Assembly: GCF_003253485.1 (NCBI RefSeq)
Contig: NZ_QKTX01000005.1
Span: 124,001-188,000, forward strand
Length of the DNA stretch: 64,000 nt
Reading direction: 5' to 3'
DNA from: Algoriphagus aquaeductus
GTDB lineage: Bacteria; Bacteroidota; Bacteroidia; Cytophagales; Cyclobacteriaceae
The notes under the pieces: generated by a model
Database searches by the model: none
The model's input: the letters and a program-made list of their open reading frames with translations, nothing else
What the model was told of the DNA's origin: nothing
Position numbers and translations under genes: made by a program
Part shown: positions 23,891-32,539 of the stretch, piece after piece
Layout: each line of letters begins with the position of its first letter
Position numbering within the stretch: the stretch's first letter is position 1

Positions 23891-25184
23891 TATGATCCAA
23901 AGAGGCATATTCTTGTTTCTCCTTCTGTCCTTCCATTTCCGGCTTTTTGCCCAGATCAAAAAGGAAAACTATTTGGTCTTGGAAAAAGCCCTCGGGCCAG
24001 AGAGCTTTTTCAACGGGCATTTGACCGGATTTATGCTCTATGACTTGGACTCCCAACATGTGGAATTTGAGAAAAACAGTCAAATCCGCATCTTGCCAGC
24101 TTCGACTACCAAGCTGTTTACTTTGTTTGCTTCTTTGGTGATTCTTCAGGACAGCACACAAACGCTGCGATATGTCTCCGCCGGAGACACCTTGAAAATA
24201 TGGGGAGCGGGCGATCCAACTTGGAAGTACAAAGAATTTGCACAACCCGACTTTCAAAGGATTATTGGCAACCACACCATCATCCAATTTTCCGATGCCA
24301 ATCAGGTCTCGCCGGCCTTCGGCTACGGCTGGCAATGGGACGATTATTACTATGATTATTCGGCAGAACGGAGCTCATTACCGATCTATGGAAATTTAAT
24401 TCAGGTCAAAAAAATTGGCAATAGGCCGGATGTGAGCCCCGCATTTTTCAAAAATCAGGTATTCACCACCTCCAAACCTTTCAAAGAACTGGAGCGGGAC
24501 TTTCACAGCAACCGGTTTTATTTCAATCCTTCGACTTTCTTGGGAAGAGAGCAGTTTATCCCGTTTTTGAATACACCAGATGTTTTTGTCCAATTGGCGG
24601 AAGCAGAAACGGGCAAGAAATGGATCTACAAACCTGAGCCTTTACCGGTCGATCATAAGCATTGGAGAGGTTCGCTCCTTTCACCAATTCTTAAAGAGAT
24701 GATGCTGGAAAGTGACAATTTCCTGGCTGAGCAGTTGCTTTTTATGGTTTCTGACCGACTCTTTCAGACCTTGGATACCGAGCGGGCCATCGAGTACATG
24801 CTCAAAACCTACCTCTTCGACCTCCCCGATCAGCCCAAATGGGTAGACGGAAGCGGGCTGAGTCGGCATAATCTCTTTACTCCGAGATCGATGGTGACCT
24901 TATTCGAAAAGTTGTACCGACTGCTTCCCGAAGCCGAACTGAATGAATACTTAGCCATTGGCGGAAAAACAGGAACCCTGAAAAACAGCTTTCAGGCCGC
25001 ACAGCCCTACATTTTTGCAAAAACCGGAAGCATGAGCAACAACTACAGCCTCGTGGGTCTGATCAAAACCAAAAGCGGGAAAAATTATGCCTTCGCCTTC
25101 ATGAACACCAACTTTCCCTACCCTGCATCCACCGTAAGAAAAGAAGTGGAAAAGGTCATGGTGATGGTAAGGGATGGGTTTTAG
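23883..25184 (+). CDS. dacB: D-alanyl-D-alanine carboxypeptidase/endopeptidase (PBP4 class)
   Basis: 433 residues. A signal peptide ends F-R-L-F-A-Q (from ATG 23883 or 23892). The serine-peptidase triad of S13 enzymes is present: S-T-T-K near residue 76 (P-A-S-T-T-K-L), S-D-N near 278 (E-S-D-N-F-L-A-E) and K-T-G near 361 (G-G-K-T-G-T). It cleaves D-Ala-D-Ala ends or cross-links in peptidoglycan in the periplasm. The domain insert between SxxK and SDN is shorter than in E. coli PBP4. It is the last gene of the yggS-DUF423 run. Confidence 0.92.
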   Translation: MPDMIQRGIFLFLLLSFHFRLFAQIKKENYLVLEKALGPESFFNGHLTGFMLYDLDSQHVEFEKNSQIRILPASTTKLFTLFASLVILQDSTQTLRYVSAGDTLKIWGAGDPTWKYKEFAQPDFQRIIGNHTIIQFSDANQVSPAFGYGWQWDDYYYDYSAERSSLPIYGNLIQVKKIGNRPDVSPAFFKNQVFTTSKPFKELERDFHSNRFYFNPSTFLGREQFIPFLNTPDVFVQLAEAETGKKWIYKPEPLPVDHKHWRGSLLSPILKEMMLESDNFLAEQLLFMVSDRLFQTLDTERAIEYMLKTYLFDLPDQPKWVDGSGLSRHNLFTPRSMVTLFEKLYRLLPEAELNEYLAIGGKTGTLKNSFQAAQPYIFAKTGSMSNNYSLVGLIKTKSGKNYAFAFMNTNFPYPASTVRKEVEKVMVMVRDGF

Positions 25185-25191
25185 CCTTTCT

Positions 25192-25279
25192 CGTTGTCGA
25201 GTTGTCGGGTTATCAAGTTGTCGGGTTATCCAGCAAAGAAATCGTCATTTTACTTTTGACAACTCGAGAACTGGACAAC
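25192..25279. repeat. Dispersed palindromic repeat (AGTTGTCGGGTTATC)
   Basis: Two direct copies of AGTTGTCGGGTTATCA/C at 25200-25231 are followed by GACAACTCGAGAACTGGACAAC-like inverted sequence near 25258-25279. The stretch after the PBP4 stop (25185-25489) otherwise holds no gene I can support; one weak open frame at 25202-25450 is made of the repeat. Confidence 0.6.
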
Positions 25280-25489
25280 ATTCAAATTAGACTTTGCTTC
25301 CCCAACACAGATTACCCCAAAAAACTTTTTTCAAAATTTCCCACTGACGCTGTAAGGTTTCCCCTACCGGTTGGTCTAAAGAAGAAAACAAGCAAAACCC
25401 ATGAAATGCCCATGAGAAAATGCTTCTCACACAGGGGAATGATTATCTAGGGCATTCCATCTGACCATTAAAAATCAAATTATAAACAG

Positions 25490-26344
25490 ATGAAAAAGCT
25501 TATTCTTCTTTACCTCTTCATTTTTGGAAGTCTGACCCAAGCGCACACGCAAGACCTTAAGGTATCTGTCAGCGGAAACGGACCAAAAATCATCCTCATC
25601 CCGGGATTGGCCTCTTCGGGTGAAGTGTGGGATGAAACAGTGGCCCAACTTTCCAAGAACTACGAATGCCATGTCCTTACCCTTCCCGGATTTGGTACCA
25701 ATCCCGCAGTTGAGATGCCCTCGGGATTTCTACCTACCATGGAAAAACTAATCATCGACTATATAACAGCACAAAAAGAAAAAGTAACCTTAATCGGACA
25801 CAGCCTGGGCGGATTTCTCTCGCTCAGGCTCTCCCGGAGTCTCCCCGATCGTATCCAAAAAGTCGTCATCGTCGACTCCTTTCCCTTTTACTCCGCTGCC
25901 TTTAATCCGGCAGCCACCGAAGAAAACATGGTAGGAATGGCCTCCCAGATGAAGCAACTGATGCTTTCCCAAAGTCCCGAGCAATACCGCGCTCAGCAGC
26001 AGGCTAGCATGCCCATGATGACCATCAATGCCGAAAAACTCCCAATCGCTGTCGATTGGTCCATGCAGAGTGACCGAGGCACCACAGCGGAAGCTTTTTA
26101 CGAGTTGATGACCACGGACTTCAGAGATGAATTGGCGGAGGTAAAGACACCCATGTTGGTGTTGGGAGCTTGGGCCTCGGGCAAAAACTATGGATTGACT
26201 GAGGAGAGCGTAAAAAAATCGTTCTCCGACCAATACCGATTGGCCGAAAACGTCCAAATTGAACTGGCTCCCACGGCCCACCACTTCATCATGTGGGACA
26301 ACCCGGAATGGTTTATGGAAAAACTTAGCTCCTTTCTCCGATGA
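25490..26344 (+). CDS. Secreted alpha/beta hydrolase
   Basis: 284 residues. A Sec signal peptide (about 1-20, ending near Q-A-H-T-Q) precedes an alpha/beta hydrolase domain. The oxyanion loop region is L-I-P-G-L-A-S-S-G, the nucleophile Ser is in G-H-S-L-G-G near 104-109, and the likely catalytic His is in A-H-H-F-I-M-W-D-N-P near 266. Esterase or lipase-like; the substrate is unknown. Its stop overlaps the ECF sigma gene by 4 nt. Confidence 0.88.
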   Translation: MKKLILLYLFIFGSLTQAHTQDLKVSVSGNGPKIILIPGLASSGEVWDETVAQLSKNYECHVLTLPGFGTNPAVEMPSGFLPTMEKLIIDYITAQKEKVTLIGHSLGGFLSLRLSRSLPDRIQKVVIVDSFPFYSAAFNPAATEENMVGMASQMKQLMLSQSPEQYRAQQQASMPMMTINAEKLPIAVDWSMQSDRGTTAEAFYELMTTDFRDELAEVKTPMLVLGAWASGKNYGLTEESVKKSFSDQYRLAENVQIELAPTAHHFIMWDNPEWFMEKLSSFLR

Positions 26345-26853
26345 GAACCCAAAAAGAACAGGATTTTGAAGCCTTGTACCTCAGTCATAAGGACAAAATC
26401 TACCGTCTCTGTATGGGTTTTGTTCGGGAAAAAGAACTTGCCAATGACCTTTTCCAGGAAATCCTGATCAAAATCTGGAGGAACCTCGAAAGTTTCAAAG
26501 GCGAAAGCGAGATCAGCACCTGGATCTATCGAATTGCCTACAACACGGCTTTGACTTTCACTGCCAAGGAAAAGAAAATGGCTGAGCAGAAAACCGAGTT
26601 TCCTGATAATCTGGACCTTGCCGAACCGGAAAACTACTCCCAAGAACAGGAAATCAGACTACAACTCCTCTATCAAGCCATTTCTGAACTCCCGGAATTG
26701 GACCGGATCATTGCCACCCTTCTTCTGGAAGGTACTGCCTACAAAACCATCGCAGAGATCAGCGGCATCAGCGAAAACTATGTGGCCGTCAAAGTCAATC
26801 GTATCAAAACTTCCCTCACCCAAAAGCTCAACCCTCAAACACATGGAAACTAA
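26341..26853 (+). CDS. ECF-family RNA polymerase sigma factor
   Basis: 170 residues. Region 2 includes Y-R-L-C-M-G-F-V-R, A-N-D-L-F-Q-E-I-L-I-K-I-W-R-N-L and T-W-I-Y-R-I-A-Y-N (about 20-68). Region 4 is near 108-160, with L-P-E-L-D-R and I-S-E-N-Y-V-A-V-K-V-N-R-I-K as the HTH. It starts in the ATGA overlap with a secreted hydrolase gene and overlaps the next membrane protein gene by 11 nt. No typical anti-sigma factor is present. Confidence 0.93.
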   Translation: MRTQKEQDFEALYLSHKDKIYRLCMGFVREKELANDLFQEILIKIWRNLESFKGESEISTWIYRIAYNTALTFTAKEKKMAEQKTEFPDNLDLAEPENYSQEQEIRLQLLYQAISELPELDRIIATLLLEGTAYKTIAEISGISENYVAVKVNRIKTSLTQKLNPQTHGN

Positions 26854-27430
26854 CTTCAACGATATTCAACAACTCTGGCAAAGTCAAAAAGCCAGCAATT
26901 TCGACATCCAAGGGTTAATCTCGGGCCTCAAAAAGACCGAAGAAAAACAGCGGAAAGAACGAATAGCTATCGCGATCATCACACCTTCCACCTTGGTTTT
27001 TTTATTTGCAGTAATGCCTTGGGGCGAAAGCAAAGCAATCCTTTTTAGCCTGTTGGTCATTGCCGCAGCGATGCTTTGGGTGGGATGGTTGAGTTTCAGT
27101 TCGGCACTGAAGCCAAGCGATGATTCGGCAAGCTACTCCAACAAAGCCTACATCGAAACCCAACTCACCAAATTGAAACAACGCTACAAAATCGCCGGGA
27201 CTTACATGTATTTCTATGCGTTTTTGCTGGCCGCTGCGATCAATGTGGCTTATTTTGTCCTGCTAGAACCTTTATCAGCCACCATTCGGATCAGCGCTCA
27301 TTTGGGTCTTACAGTAATGATTTTTGTGGTCATGCATATCAGCATCCGACGCAGGATCAAAAAATACGACCAAACCCTCAAGCCAATTATGGAACAGCTA
27401 GAAAAAATGCTGCTGGAGATAAAGAAATAA
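26843..27430 (+). CDS. Four-TM membrane protein, possible anti-sigma partner
   Basis: 195 residues from ATG 26843; the longer upstream reading runs antiphase through the sigma gene. A soluble N-terminal 40 residues (N-D-I-Q-Q-L-W-Q-S-Q-K-A) precedes four hydrophobic segments at about 43-63, 67-87, 125-148 and 152-172. I cannot name the family. Its 11-nt overlap with the ECF sigma gene makes it the best candidate for the sigma factor's membrane regulator, with the N-terminal segment facing the cytoplasm. This is inference. Confidence 0.7.
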   Translation: METNFNDIQQLWQSQKASNFDIQGLISGLKKTEEKQRKERIAIAIITPSTLVFLFAVMPWGESKAILFSLLVIAAAMLWVGWLSFSSALKPSDDSASYSNKAYIETQLTKLKQRYKIAGTYMYFYAFLLAAAINVAYFVLLEPLSATIRISAHLGLTVMIFVVMHISIRRRIKKYDQTLKPIMEQLEKMLLEIKK

Positions 27431-27439
27431 TCAGTTGAC

Positions 27440-27495
27440 TCTCCTTTATCTGCGGAAATCTGTGACTTTTTCTGTGAAAATCTGTGGGAAATAAG
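27440..27495. repeat. Degenerate ATCTGTG repeat
   Basis: ATCTGCGGAAATCTGTGACTT, TCTGTGAAAATCTGTGGG and similar units repeat here. An inverted fragment, TTCACAGATTTCAC, lies at 28629-28642 after the LD-carboxypeptidase gene. Confidence 0.45.
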
Positions 27496-27515
27496 AGAAT
27501 ATTGAAAACCATAAG

Positions 27516-27548
27516 AAAGCCCTGCTTTTTGGCAGGGTTTTTCTTTTA
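27516..27548 (+). terminator. Terminator after the sigma factor operon
   Basis: The stem AAAGCCCTGC / GGCAGGGTTT with a short T loop and TTTTCTTTT tail lies about 85 nt after the operon's last stop. Confidence 0.75.
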
Positions 27549-27587
27549 GCTGGAAAAGAAAGTAATTTCAATTCCAATTTGAATCCT

Positions 27588-28628
27588 ATGAACAAGCGCG
27601 CCTTTCTCAAATCTTTCGGCCTAGCCACTGCTTCGGCTTCCTTTCTCGGTTTTGATTTCAAAAACAATTCCCCCGCAGCGGCTCTTTTCCCAAAGTCCAT
27701 TCAAAAAGGAGACACCGTAGGGATCATTTCCCCATCTGCAGCCACTGCCGACCGGATGGAATTTACCTATGCCCAAGAAGCCATGGAAGCGCTCGGCTTC
27801 AAAGTAAAATTGGGTAAAAACCTGACCAACCGATTCGGTCACCTGGCCGGCACGGATGAGGAGCGAGCCGATGATTTTAATGCCATGTTTGCAGACCCTG
27901 AGGTCAAAGCAGTCATCTGCATCCGTGGTGGATCGGGGGCTTCCCGGATTCTCCCTTTGATCAACTACGAACAGATCAAAAGAAACCCTAAGCCACTTTT
28001 GGGCTATTCGGACATTACCGCGCTCCATTGCGCACTCCAAAGTCAAGCAGGTCTGATCAGTTTTCACGGACCCAATGGCTCGGGTTCTTGGAACAGCTTT
28101 AATGTGAAACAGTTTGACCAGATTTTCTTCAAAAAAGAATTGGTGACCTTCAAAAATGAAGGAGGAAAGGGAGATGAATTGGTACTCAAGGCCAATCGAA
28201 TCCAAACACTCCAAGGAGGAACTGCTGAAGGTAAAATTCTGGGAGGAAATCTGACTGTATTAACCGCTTTATCTGGAACACCTTATTATCCTGATTTTCA
28301 AGACGCTATTTTATTCATCGAAGACATCGGAGAGGATCCCTATCGCATCGATCGGATGATGAGTACGCTTCAGCTTAACGGAACACTGGCCAAGATCAAA
28401 GGCTTTATTTTCGGTCAATGTTCCGACTGTAAACCTGGCGCTGGCTACGGAACTCTCACTGTAGATCAGATCATGGATCAATATGTTCTTCCCTTGGGAA
28501 TTCCGGCTTATACAGGCGCGATGATTGGGCATATTCCACGTCAGTTTATCGTACCGGTTGGGGCAAGAGTGAAGATGGATGCTGATGCAGGTAGCTTTAC
28601 TATGGTGGAAAATGTATTTCAGTCTTAA
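27588..28628 (+). CDS. S66-family LD-carboxypeptidase
   Basis: 346 residues from ATG 27588, preferred over an in-frame TTG nine bases upstream. The N-terminal signal M-N-K-R-A-F-L-K-S-F-G-L resembles a Tat signal with Lys-Arg in place of Arg-Arg, so export is likely. I-R-G-G-S-G-A-S-R and L-G-Y-S-D-I-T-A-L-H carry the S66 nucleophile region; F-I-E-D-I-G-E-D-P-Y-R-I-D-R supplies the catalytic Glu and G-H-I-P-R-Q the His. It cuts the L-D bond of murein tetrapeptides. Relatives are usually cytoplasmic, so the signal is notable. Confidence 0.9.
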   Translation: MNKRAFLKSFGLATASASFLGFDFKNNSPAAALFPKSIQKGDTVGIISPSAATADRMEFTYAQEAMEALGFKVKLGKNLTNRFGHLAGTDEERADDFNAMFADPEVKAVICIRGGSGASRILPLINYEQIKRNPKPLLGYSDITALHCALQSQAGLISFHGPNGSGSWNSFNVKQFDQIFFKKELVTFKNEGGKGDELVLKANRIQTLQGGTAEGKILGGNLTVLTALSGTPYYPDFQDAILFIEDIGEDPYRIDRMMSTLQLNGTLAKIKGFIFGQCSDCKPGAGYGTLTVDQIMDQYVLPLGIPAYTGAMIGHIPRQFIVPVGARVKMDADAGSFTMVENVFQS

Positions 28629-28661
28629 TTCACAGATTTCACTTTTTGAATAACTTTTAAA

Positions 28662-29660
28662 ATGGAACTATCACATCTAATTCAGGACATTCAAAAAATC
28701 ATTCTTCAATCTAGAGAACGTGCTGTCAGATCTGTAAATACTGAACGGGTATTAATGTACTGGCAAATTGGAAAGAGGATTTTTGAGGAAGAGCAAAACG
28801 GAAAGGACAGAGCTGAGTATGGCCTTTATTTGATCAAAAACCTTTCAGAAAAGCTTAGTGAAGATTTCGGAAACGGATTTTCTTCAAGGAATTTGGAATT
28901 AATGCGGTTGTTTTTCAGAACCTTTCCAATTGCGCAGACATTGTCTACGCAATTGAGTTGGAGTCATTATTCTTTGCTTCTGAGTATTGACAGTCAGGAC
29001 AAAAGAGAGTTTTATATCGCTGAAATAAAGAAAAACAATTGGTCTGTCAGGGAACTTGAGCGCCAACTTAATTCTCAATTTTATGAGCGCCTTTTGCTAA
29101 GTACTGACAAGGAAACTTTATTAGCAATAGCCAGAAAAGAGCGAATTCCCGAAAATCCATCCGAAATAATCAAAGATCCCATGGTTTTGGAATTCTTGGG
29201 ACTTAAAAGAGAATCTTCCTACTACGAAAAAGACCTAGAATCTGCCATTATAACCCACCTCCATGATTTTTTGCTTGAATTAGGAAATGGATTTGCATTT
29301 GTGGCCAGGCAAAAAAGAATTCATTTGGATGGGGATGATTTTTACATCGATCTAGTCTTTTACAATAGACTGCTTTCCTGTTTTGTCCTAATTGAAATTA
29401 AAACTCAAAAACTCACTCATCAAGATCTTGGCCAGCTCCAAATGTATGTGAATTACTACGATAGAGAGGAAAAATTACCCAGTGAAAAACCTACCCTAGG
29501 AATTTTACTCTGTGCTGACAAAAATAACTCTATGGTCAAATATGCTTTACCCGAAAACAATCGAACTATTTTTGCAAGTAGCTATCAACTCTACCTTCCC
29601 AGCGAAAAGCAACTTCTTGAGGAGTTGAAAAAAGAATTTGAAAAAAGATCAGAACTTTAA
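28662..29660 (+). CDS. YhcG-type PD-(D/E)XK nuclease-fold protein (DUF1016)
   Basis: 332 residues. The N-terminal YhcG_N part (about 8-150) has Y-W-Q-I-G-K-R-I and L-S-W-S-H-Y. The C-terminal PD-(D/E)XK domain has D230 (Y-I-D-L-V-F-Y) and E245-I-K247, the expected D...ExK arrangement with all catalytic residues present. The family occurs in defence islands and as a solitary gene. Nuclease activity for it has been proposed, but the natural target is uncertain. It is preceded by the LD-carboxypeptidase gene (33 nt) and followed by an SGNH gene (4-nt gap). Confidence 0.9.
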   Translation: MELSHLIQDIQKIILQSRERAVRSVNTERVLMYWQIGKRIFEEEQNGKDRAEYGLYLIKNLSEKLSEDFGNGFSSRNLELMRLFFRTFPIAQTLSTQLSWSHYSLLLSIDSQDKREFYIAEIKKNNWSVRELERQLNSQFYERLLLSTDKETLLAIARKERIPENPSEIIKDPMVLEFLGLKRESSYYEKDLESAIITHLHDFLLELGNGFAFVARQKRIHLDGDDFYIDLVFYNRLLSCFVLIEIKTQKLTHQDLGQLQMYVNYYDREEKLPSEKPTLGILLCADKNNSMVKYALPENNRTIFASSYQLYLPSEKQLLEELKKEFEKRSEL

Positions 29661-29664
29661 GGAC

Positions 29665-30360
29665 ATGAATATTCCAAACCTTTTCCTAATCCTTGTCGGC
29701 TCCCTTTGCCTAATGACTTCATCAGTGATACCCAAAAATCAAAACAAAACCCTCACCTACCTAGCCCTGGGCGATAGCTACACCATCGGTGAAGGAGTCG
29801 CGGAAAAAGACCGATATCCGGTTCAGTTGGTGGAGGCCTTGAATAAATCAGGAAAATATGAATTCAGCACTCCGCAAATCATTGCAAAGACCGGCTGGAC
29901 TGTAGACGAACTCGATGCAGGAATCAATTCCAGCCAAACCGACGAACAGGGATACGATCTGGTCACCCTCCTGATCGGAGTAAACAATCAATACCGGGGA
30001 AGACCAGTGACCGATTATGAAAAAGACTTTGAGGCCATGCTGAATCGAGCCATTGGATTTGCCAAAGATCAAAAAGATCATGTCGTAGTCATATCCATTC
30101 CCGATTGGGGTGTCACCCCATTTGCAGCCAATCGAAATGCTGATCAGGCCAAAGTTGCGAGTGAAATAGATGCATACAATGCCGCGAAAAAAACGATATG
30201 TGATCGATATGGAGTCGCATTTGTGGAAATCACGAAAGATTACAGAAAAATCGGAGCACAGCCTGACATGGTCGTCGAAGACCAATTGCATCCATCGGGA
30301 TTAGTCTATGCTAGATGGACGGAAAAAGTCCTGAAGGAGGTCAAAAAGATGAAATTCTGA
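29665..30360 (+). CDS. Secreted SGNH/GDSL hydrolase
   Basis: 231 residues from ATG 29665, 4 nt after the YhcG stop; an upstream TTG inside the previous gene is not needed. A signal peptide covers about 1-22. Block I is L-G-D-S-Y-T-I-G-E-G (Ser in G-D-S, near 39), block III G-V-N-N-Q near 99, and the Asp/His pair D-Q-L-H-P-S-G near 205. It matches lysophospholipase/TesA-like esterases. The substrate is unknown. Confidence 0.88.
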   Translation: MNIPNLFLILVGSLCLMTSSVIPKNQNKTLTYLALGDSYTIGEGVAEKDRYPVQLVEALNKSGKYEFSTPQIIAKTGWTVDELDAGINSSQTDEQGYDLVTLLIGVNNQYRGRPVTDYEKDFEAMLNRAIGFAKDQKDHVVVISIPDWGVTPFAANRNADQAKVASEIDAYNAAKKTICDRYGVAFVEITKDYRKIGAQPDMVVEDQLHPSGLVYARWTEKVLKEVKKMKF

Positions 30361-30382
30361 TAGCTCACAAAAGATCCAATTT

Positions 30383-30417
30383 TGCAAAATCCGAGAAATA
30401 AAATCTCGGATTTTGCA
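30383..30417. terminator. Terminator after SGNH hydrolase gene
   Basis: A 14-bp perfect stem TGCAAAATCCGAGA / TCTCGGATTTTGCA with a 7-nt A-rich loop and TTTTAT tail. Confidence 0.85.
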
Positions 30418-30481
30418 TTTTATGGGAGGTGTATTTTTTGGCGTTCAAGTAAGTTTGACGCATATCAGTTCTTTTTTAGCT

Positions 30482-31159
30482 ATGAAAAAGAATGCCTACT
30501 TACTTCTGATCATCTTCTTTCTGACTGTTTCCTGTCAAGGGATAGAAGAACCATTTGGGGAATTGGAAACTTTCTGGGTGTACAGTTATCCAATTCCATG
30601 TGATCCTACGGGCACGACTCAGACTACCTGCTTGGGAATTTCACGGTCTGATGAATTTGATTTCAATTGGTCCGTTCTAGAACGAATTCCTTTTGAAATC
30701 GAGGGCTTTACATTCAAGCCATTTTACCTTCAGAAAATCCAGGTTCAAAGATTCAGAAACATAAATACTAAGAAAATCACCACCAAGCTGGTTCGGATTT
30801 TAGAAGAAGAACGAGACTATTATGATTTGTTGGAGGGGAATTGGAAAGTAAAGCGATACCTCGGTGAAGATTTGCCCAATCCAAGTTTTCCCAAAGGGCA
30901 GAGCATTAATTTTTTACCGGGAATAAGAATGGCTTTATCCTCAGATGGATGCAACAGCATTTCCCTTCAGATAAAGAAAGTTGGGCCCAATCGGGTTATT
31001 TCATTTGGTGATGTGCGATCAACCTTAGTGGCTTGTCCTCCTTCTTTATTAATTAAACCATATCCCGGATTACAGGAAAAATTCAAAAGAGAAGGCAACC
31101 TGCTTATATTTCACAATGACTTAGGAGGGGAAGTGGCAGTTTGGGAAAAAATAAATTGA
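30482..31159 (+). CDS. DUF4377/META-like lipoprotein
   Basis: 225 residues from ATG 30482; the earlier in-frame ATG at 30413 lies inside the terminator region. The lipobox is F-L-T-V-S-C (C18). The first half resembles DUF4377 (W-V-Y-S-Y..., C-x-G and W-x-x-x-x-x-x-F-E-I-E-G-F near 55-75). The second half has D-G-C-N-S near 155 and S-T-L-V-A-C-P near 184, which resembles the META/HslJ domain. Function unknown. A related gene follows directly, 1 nt after the stop. Confidence 0.65.
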   Translation: MKKNAYLLLIIFFLTVSCQGIEEPFGELETFWVYSYPIPCDPTGTTQTTCLGISRSDEFDFNWSVLERIPFEIEGFTFKPFYLQKIQVQRFRNINTKKITTKLVRILEEERDYYDLLEGNWKVKRYLGEDLPNPSFPKGQSINFLPGIRMALSSDGCNSISLQIKKVGPNRVISFGDVRSTLVACPPSLLIKPYPGLQEKFKREGNLLIFHNDLGGEVAVWEKIN

Positions 31160-31160
31160 G

Positions 31161-31820
31161 ATGAAGTCAGCCAGATATTTGATTATCCACTTTACCCTAT
31201 TCTTTTCCTGTGAGGAAAAGGAAACTAAAACCATTTGGGTTTATCCATATCGCCTGAATACAGAACTTTATCCCTATGCCCAAACGGGAATTTTTATCCT
31301 TACTCAAGATAAAGAAGAGCTGGATTACTCTAGCTGGCAACGTCAATCTGAGAGTTTCGAAATTAAAGACTTTAAATTTGAAGAAGGATATTTTTACAAA
31401 CTAAAAGTTGAATATGAAGAGGTTCAACCTCCTCAAAAATTGAAATTGAAATCAATTTTAGAGAAAAGGAAAGATTTCATCGGCACTATTGAGGGAGCTT
31501 GGAAAAATATCCCCCTACCGGACCAACCCTTTTTTCCAATATTTATTCACGTACAAAAACCAACGAGAACGCTCGAAACTTATGGAGGTTGTTTTAAGGG
31601 CATCACAGGCTTGGGGGAAGTAGGCGAAAGAAAAATCCAATTAGTGGATAAATATTACCGATTGGATGCCGATAAAGTTTGCTTAGGCCAAAGCCCAATT
31701 CAAAAAGGAGGTTTTAGCTTTGTCCAATCCACAACTCAATATCAACTCTCACCAAATGGCTTTCTGGATTTTTTTGACTCAACTGGAAATCTCCTGATAC
31801 GATTCCAACCTGTCGAGTAA
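31161..31820 (+). CDS. Paralogous DUF4377/META-like envelope protein
   Basis: 219 residues. An N-terminal hydrophobic segment ends in F-F-S-C (C17), a weak lipobox because of Phe at -2. It shares the order W-V-Y-P-Y, then W-x-R-x-S-E-S-F-E-I-K-D-F with its upstream neighbour and so looks like a tandem duplicate. The C-terminal part keeps G-G-C-F-K-G but lacks the A-C-P motif. It begins 1 nt after that gene, and the two are probably cotranscribed. Confidence 0.65.
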   Translation: MKSARYLIIHFTLFFSCEEKETKTIWVYPYRLNTELYPYAQTGIFILTQDKEELDYSSWQRQSESFEIKDFKFEEGYFYKLKVEYEEVQPPQKLKLKSILEKRKDFIGTIEGAWKNIPLPDQPFFPIFIHVQKPTRTLETYGGCFKGITGLGEVGERKIQLVDKYYRLDADKVCLGQSPIQKGGFSFVQSTTQYQLSPNGFLDFFDSTGNLLIRFQPVE

Positions 31821-31927
31821 AAATCCCCATTATCTCTGCTTTTCATCCACTTTTTGCCAAGGATATCCTTATTTTCACGACTGGAAATCGAATCTGATTT
31901 TACAGCCCAGAAAAGCGCCAAAAACCT

Positions 31928-32539
31928 ATGAAGATCATCTGCATCGGCCGTAACTACGCCGCTCATATCGAAGAACTCAAAAACGAAAAACCCGGAAAAC
32001 CAGTCGTATTTCTTAAACCGGATACCGCTTTGTTGAAAGGTGGGGCACCTTTTTTTCATCCGGATTTCTCCGAAAATATTCATCACGAAGTCGAACTCGT
32101 CCTCAAAGTATCCAAGGAAGGAAAATACATTCAGCCTCAATTTGCACATCGCTATTTTGAAGAAATCGGCCTCGGAATCGACTTTACGGCCCGCGATCTC
32201 CAAGATCAATGCAAGGCAAAAGGTCTTCCTTGGGAAATTGCCAAAGCATTCAACGGTTCGGCACCGATCGGTGATTTCAAGCCTGTTTCGGCTTTTGCTG
32301 ATCTCAAAGACATCGACTTTCATCTGGAAATCAACGGGGAGCTCAAGCAAAAAGGAAATACCAGCCTGATGCTCTTCGATTTTGCCACGATCATCGCATA
32401 CGTTTCCCAATTTTTTACCCTGAAAAAAGGAGATTTGATCTATACCGGAACTCCGGCAGGGGTAGGTCCCGTAAAAATCGGAGATCACCTAACAGGTTTT
32501 ATCGGAAATGAAAAAATGTTGGATTTTGAAGTCAGGTAA
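31928..32539 (+). CDS. Fumarylacetoacetate hydrolase-family protein
   Basis: 203 residues. The signatures are I-G-R-N-Y-A-A-H near 6-13, H-H-E-V-E-L-V near 55 (metal-binding Glu residues) and Y-T-G-T-P-A-G-V-G-P near 176. Small FAH-fold proteins cleave or decarboxylate acylpyruvates or related oxo acids; the substrate here is open. The gene overlaps the M23 peptidase gene by 32 nt. Cytoplasmic. Confidence 0.9.
   Translation: MKIICIGRNYAAHIEELKNEKPGKPVVFLKPDTALLKGGAPFFHPDFSENIHHEVELVLKVSKEGKYIQPQFAHRYFEEIGLGIDFTARDLQDQCKAKGLPWEIAKAFNGSAPIGDFKPVSAFADLKDIDFHLEINGELKQKGNTSLMLFDFATIIAYVSQFFTLKKGDLIYTGTPAGVGPVKIGDHLTGFIGNEKMLDFEVR

Noticed and set aside
25192-25231. Possible CRISPR-like array
   Set aside because: Two short direct copies with no spacers and no cas genes; it is a plain tandem repeat.
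25202-25450. An 82-residue frame after the PBP4 gene
   Set aside because: It starts inside a dispersed repeat and shows no protein-like pattern.
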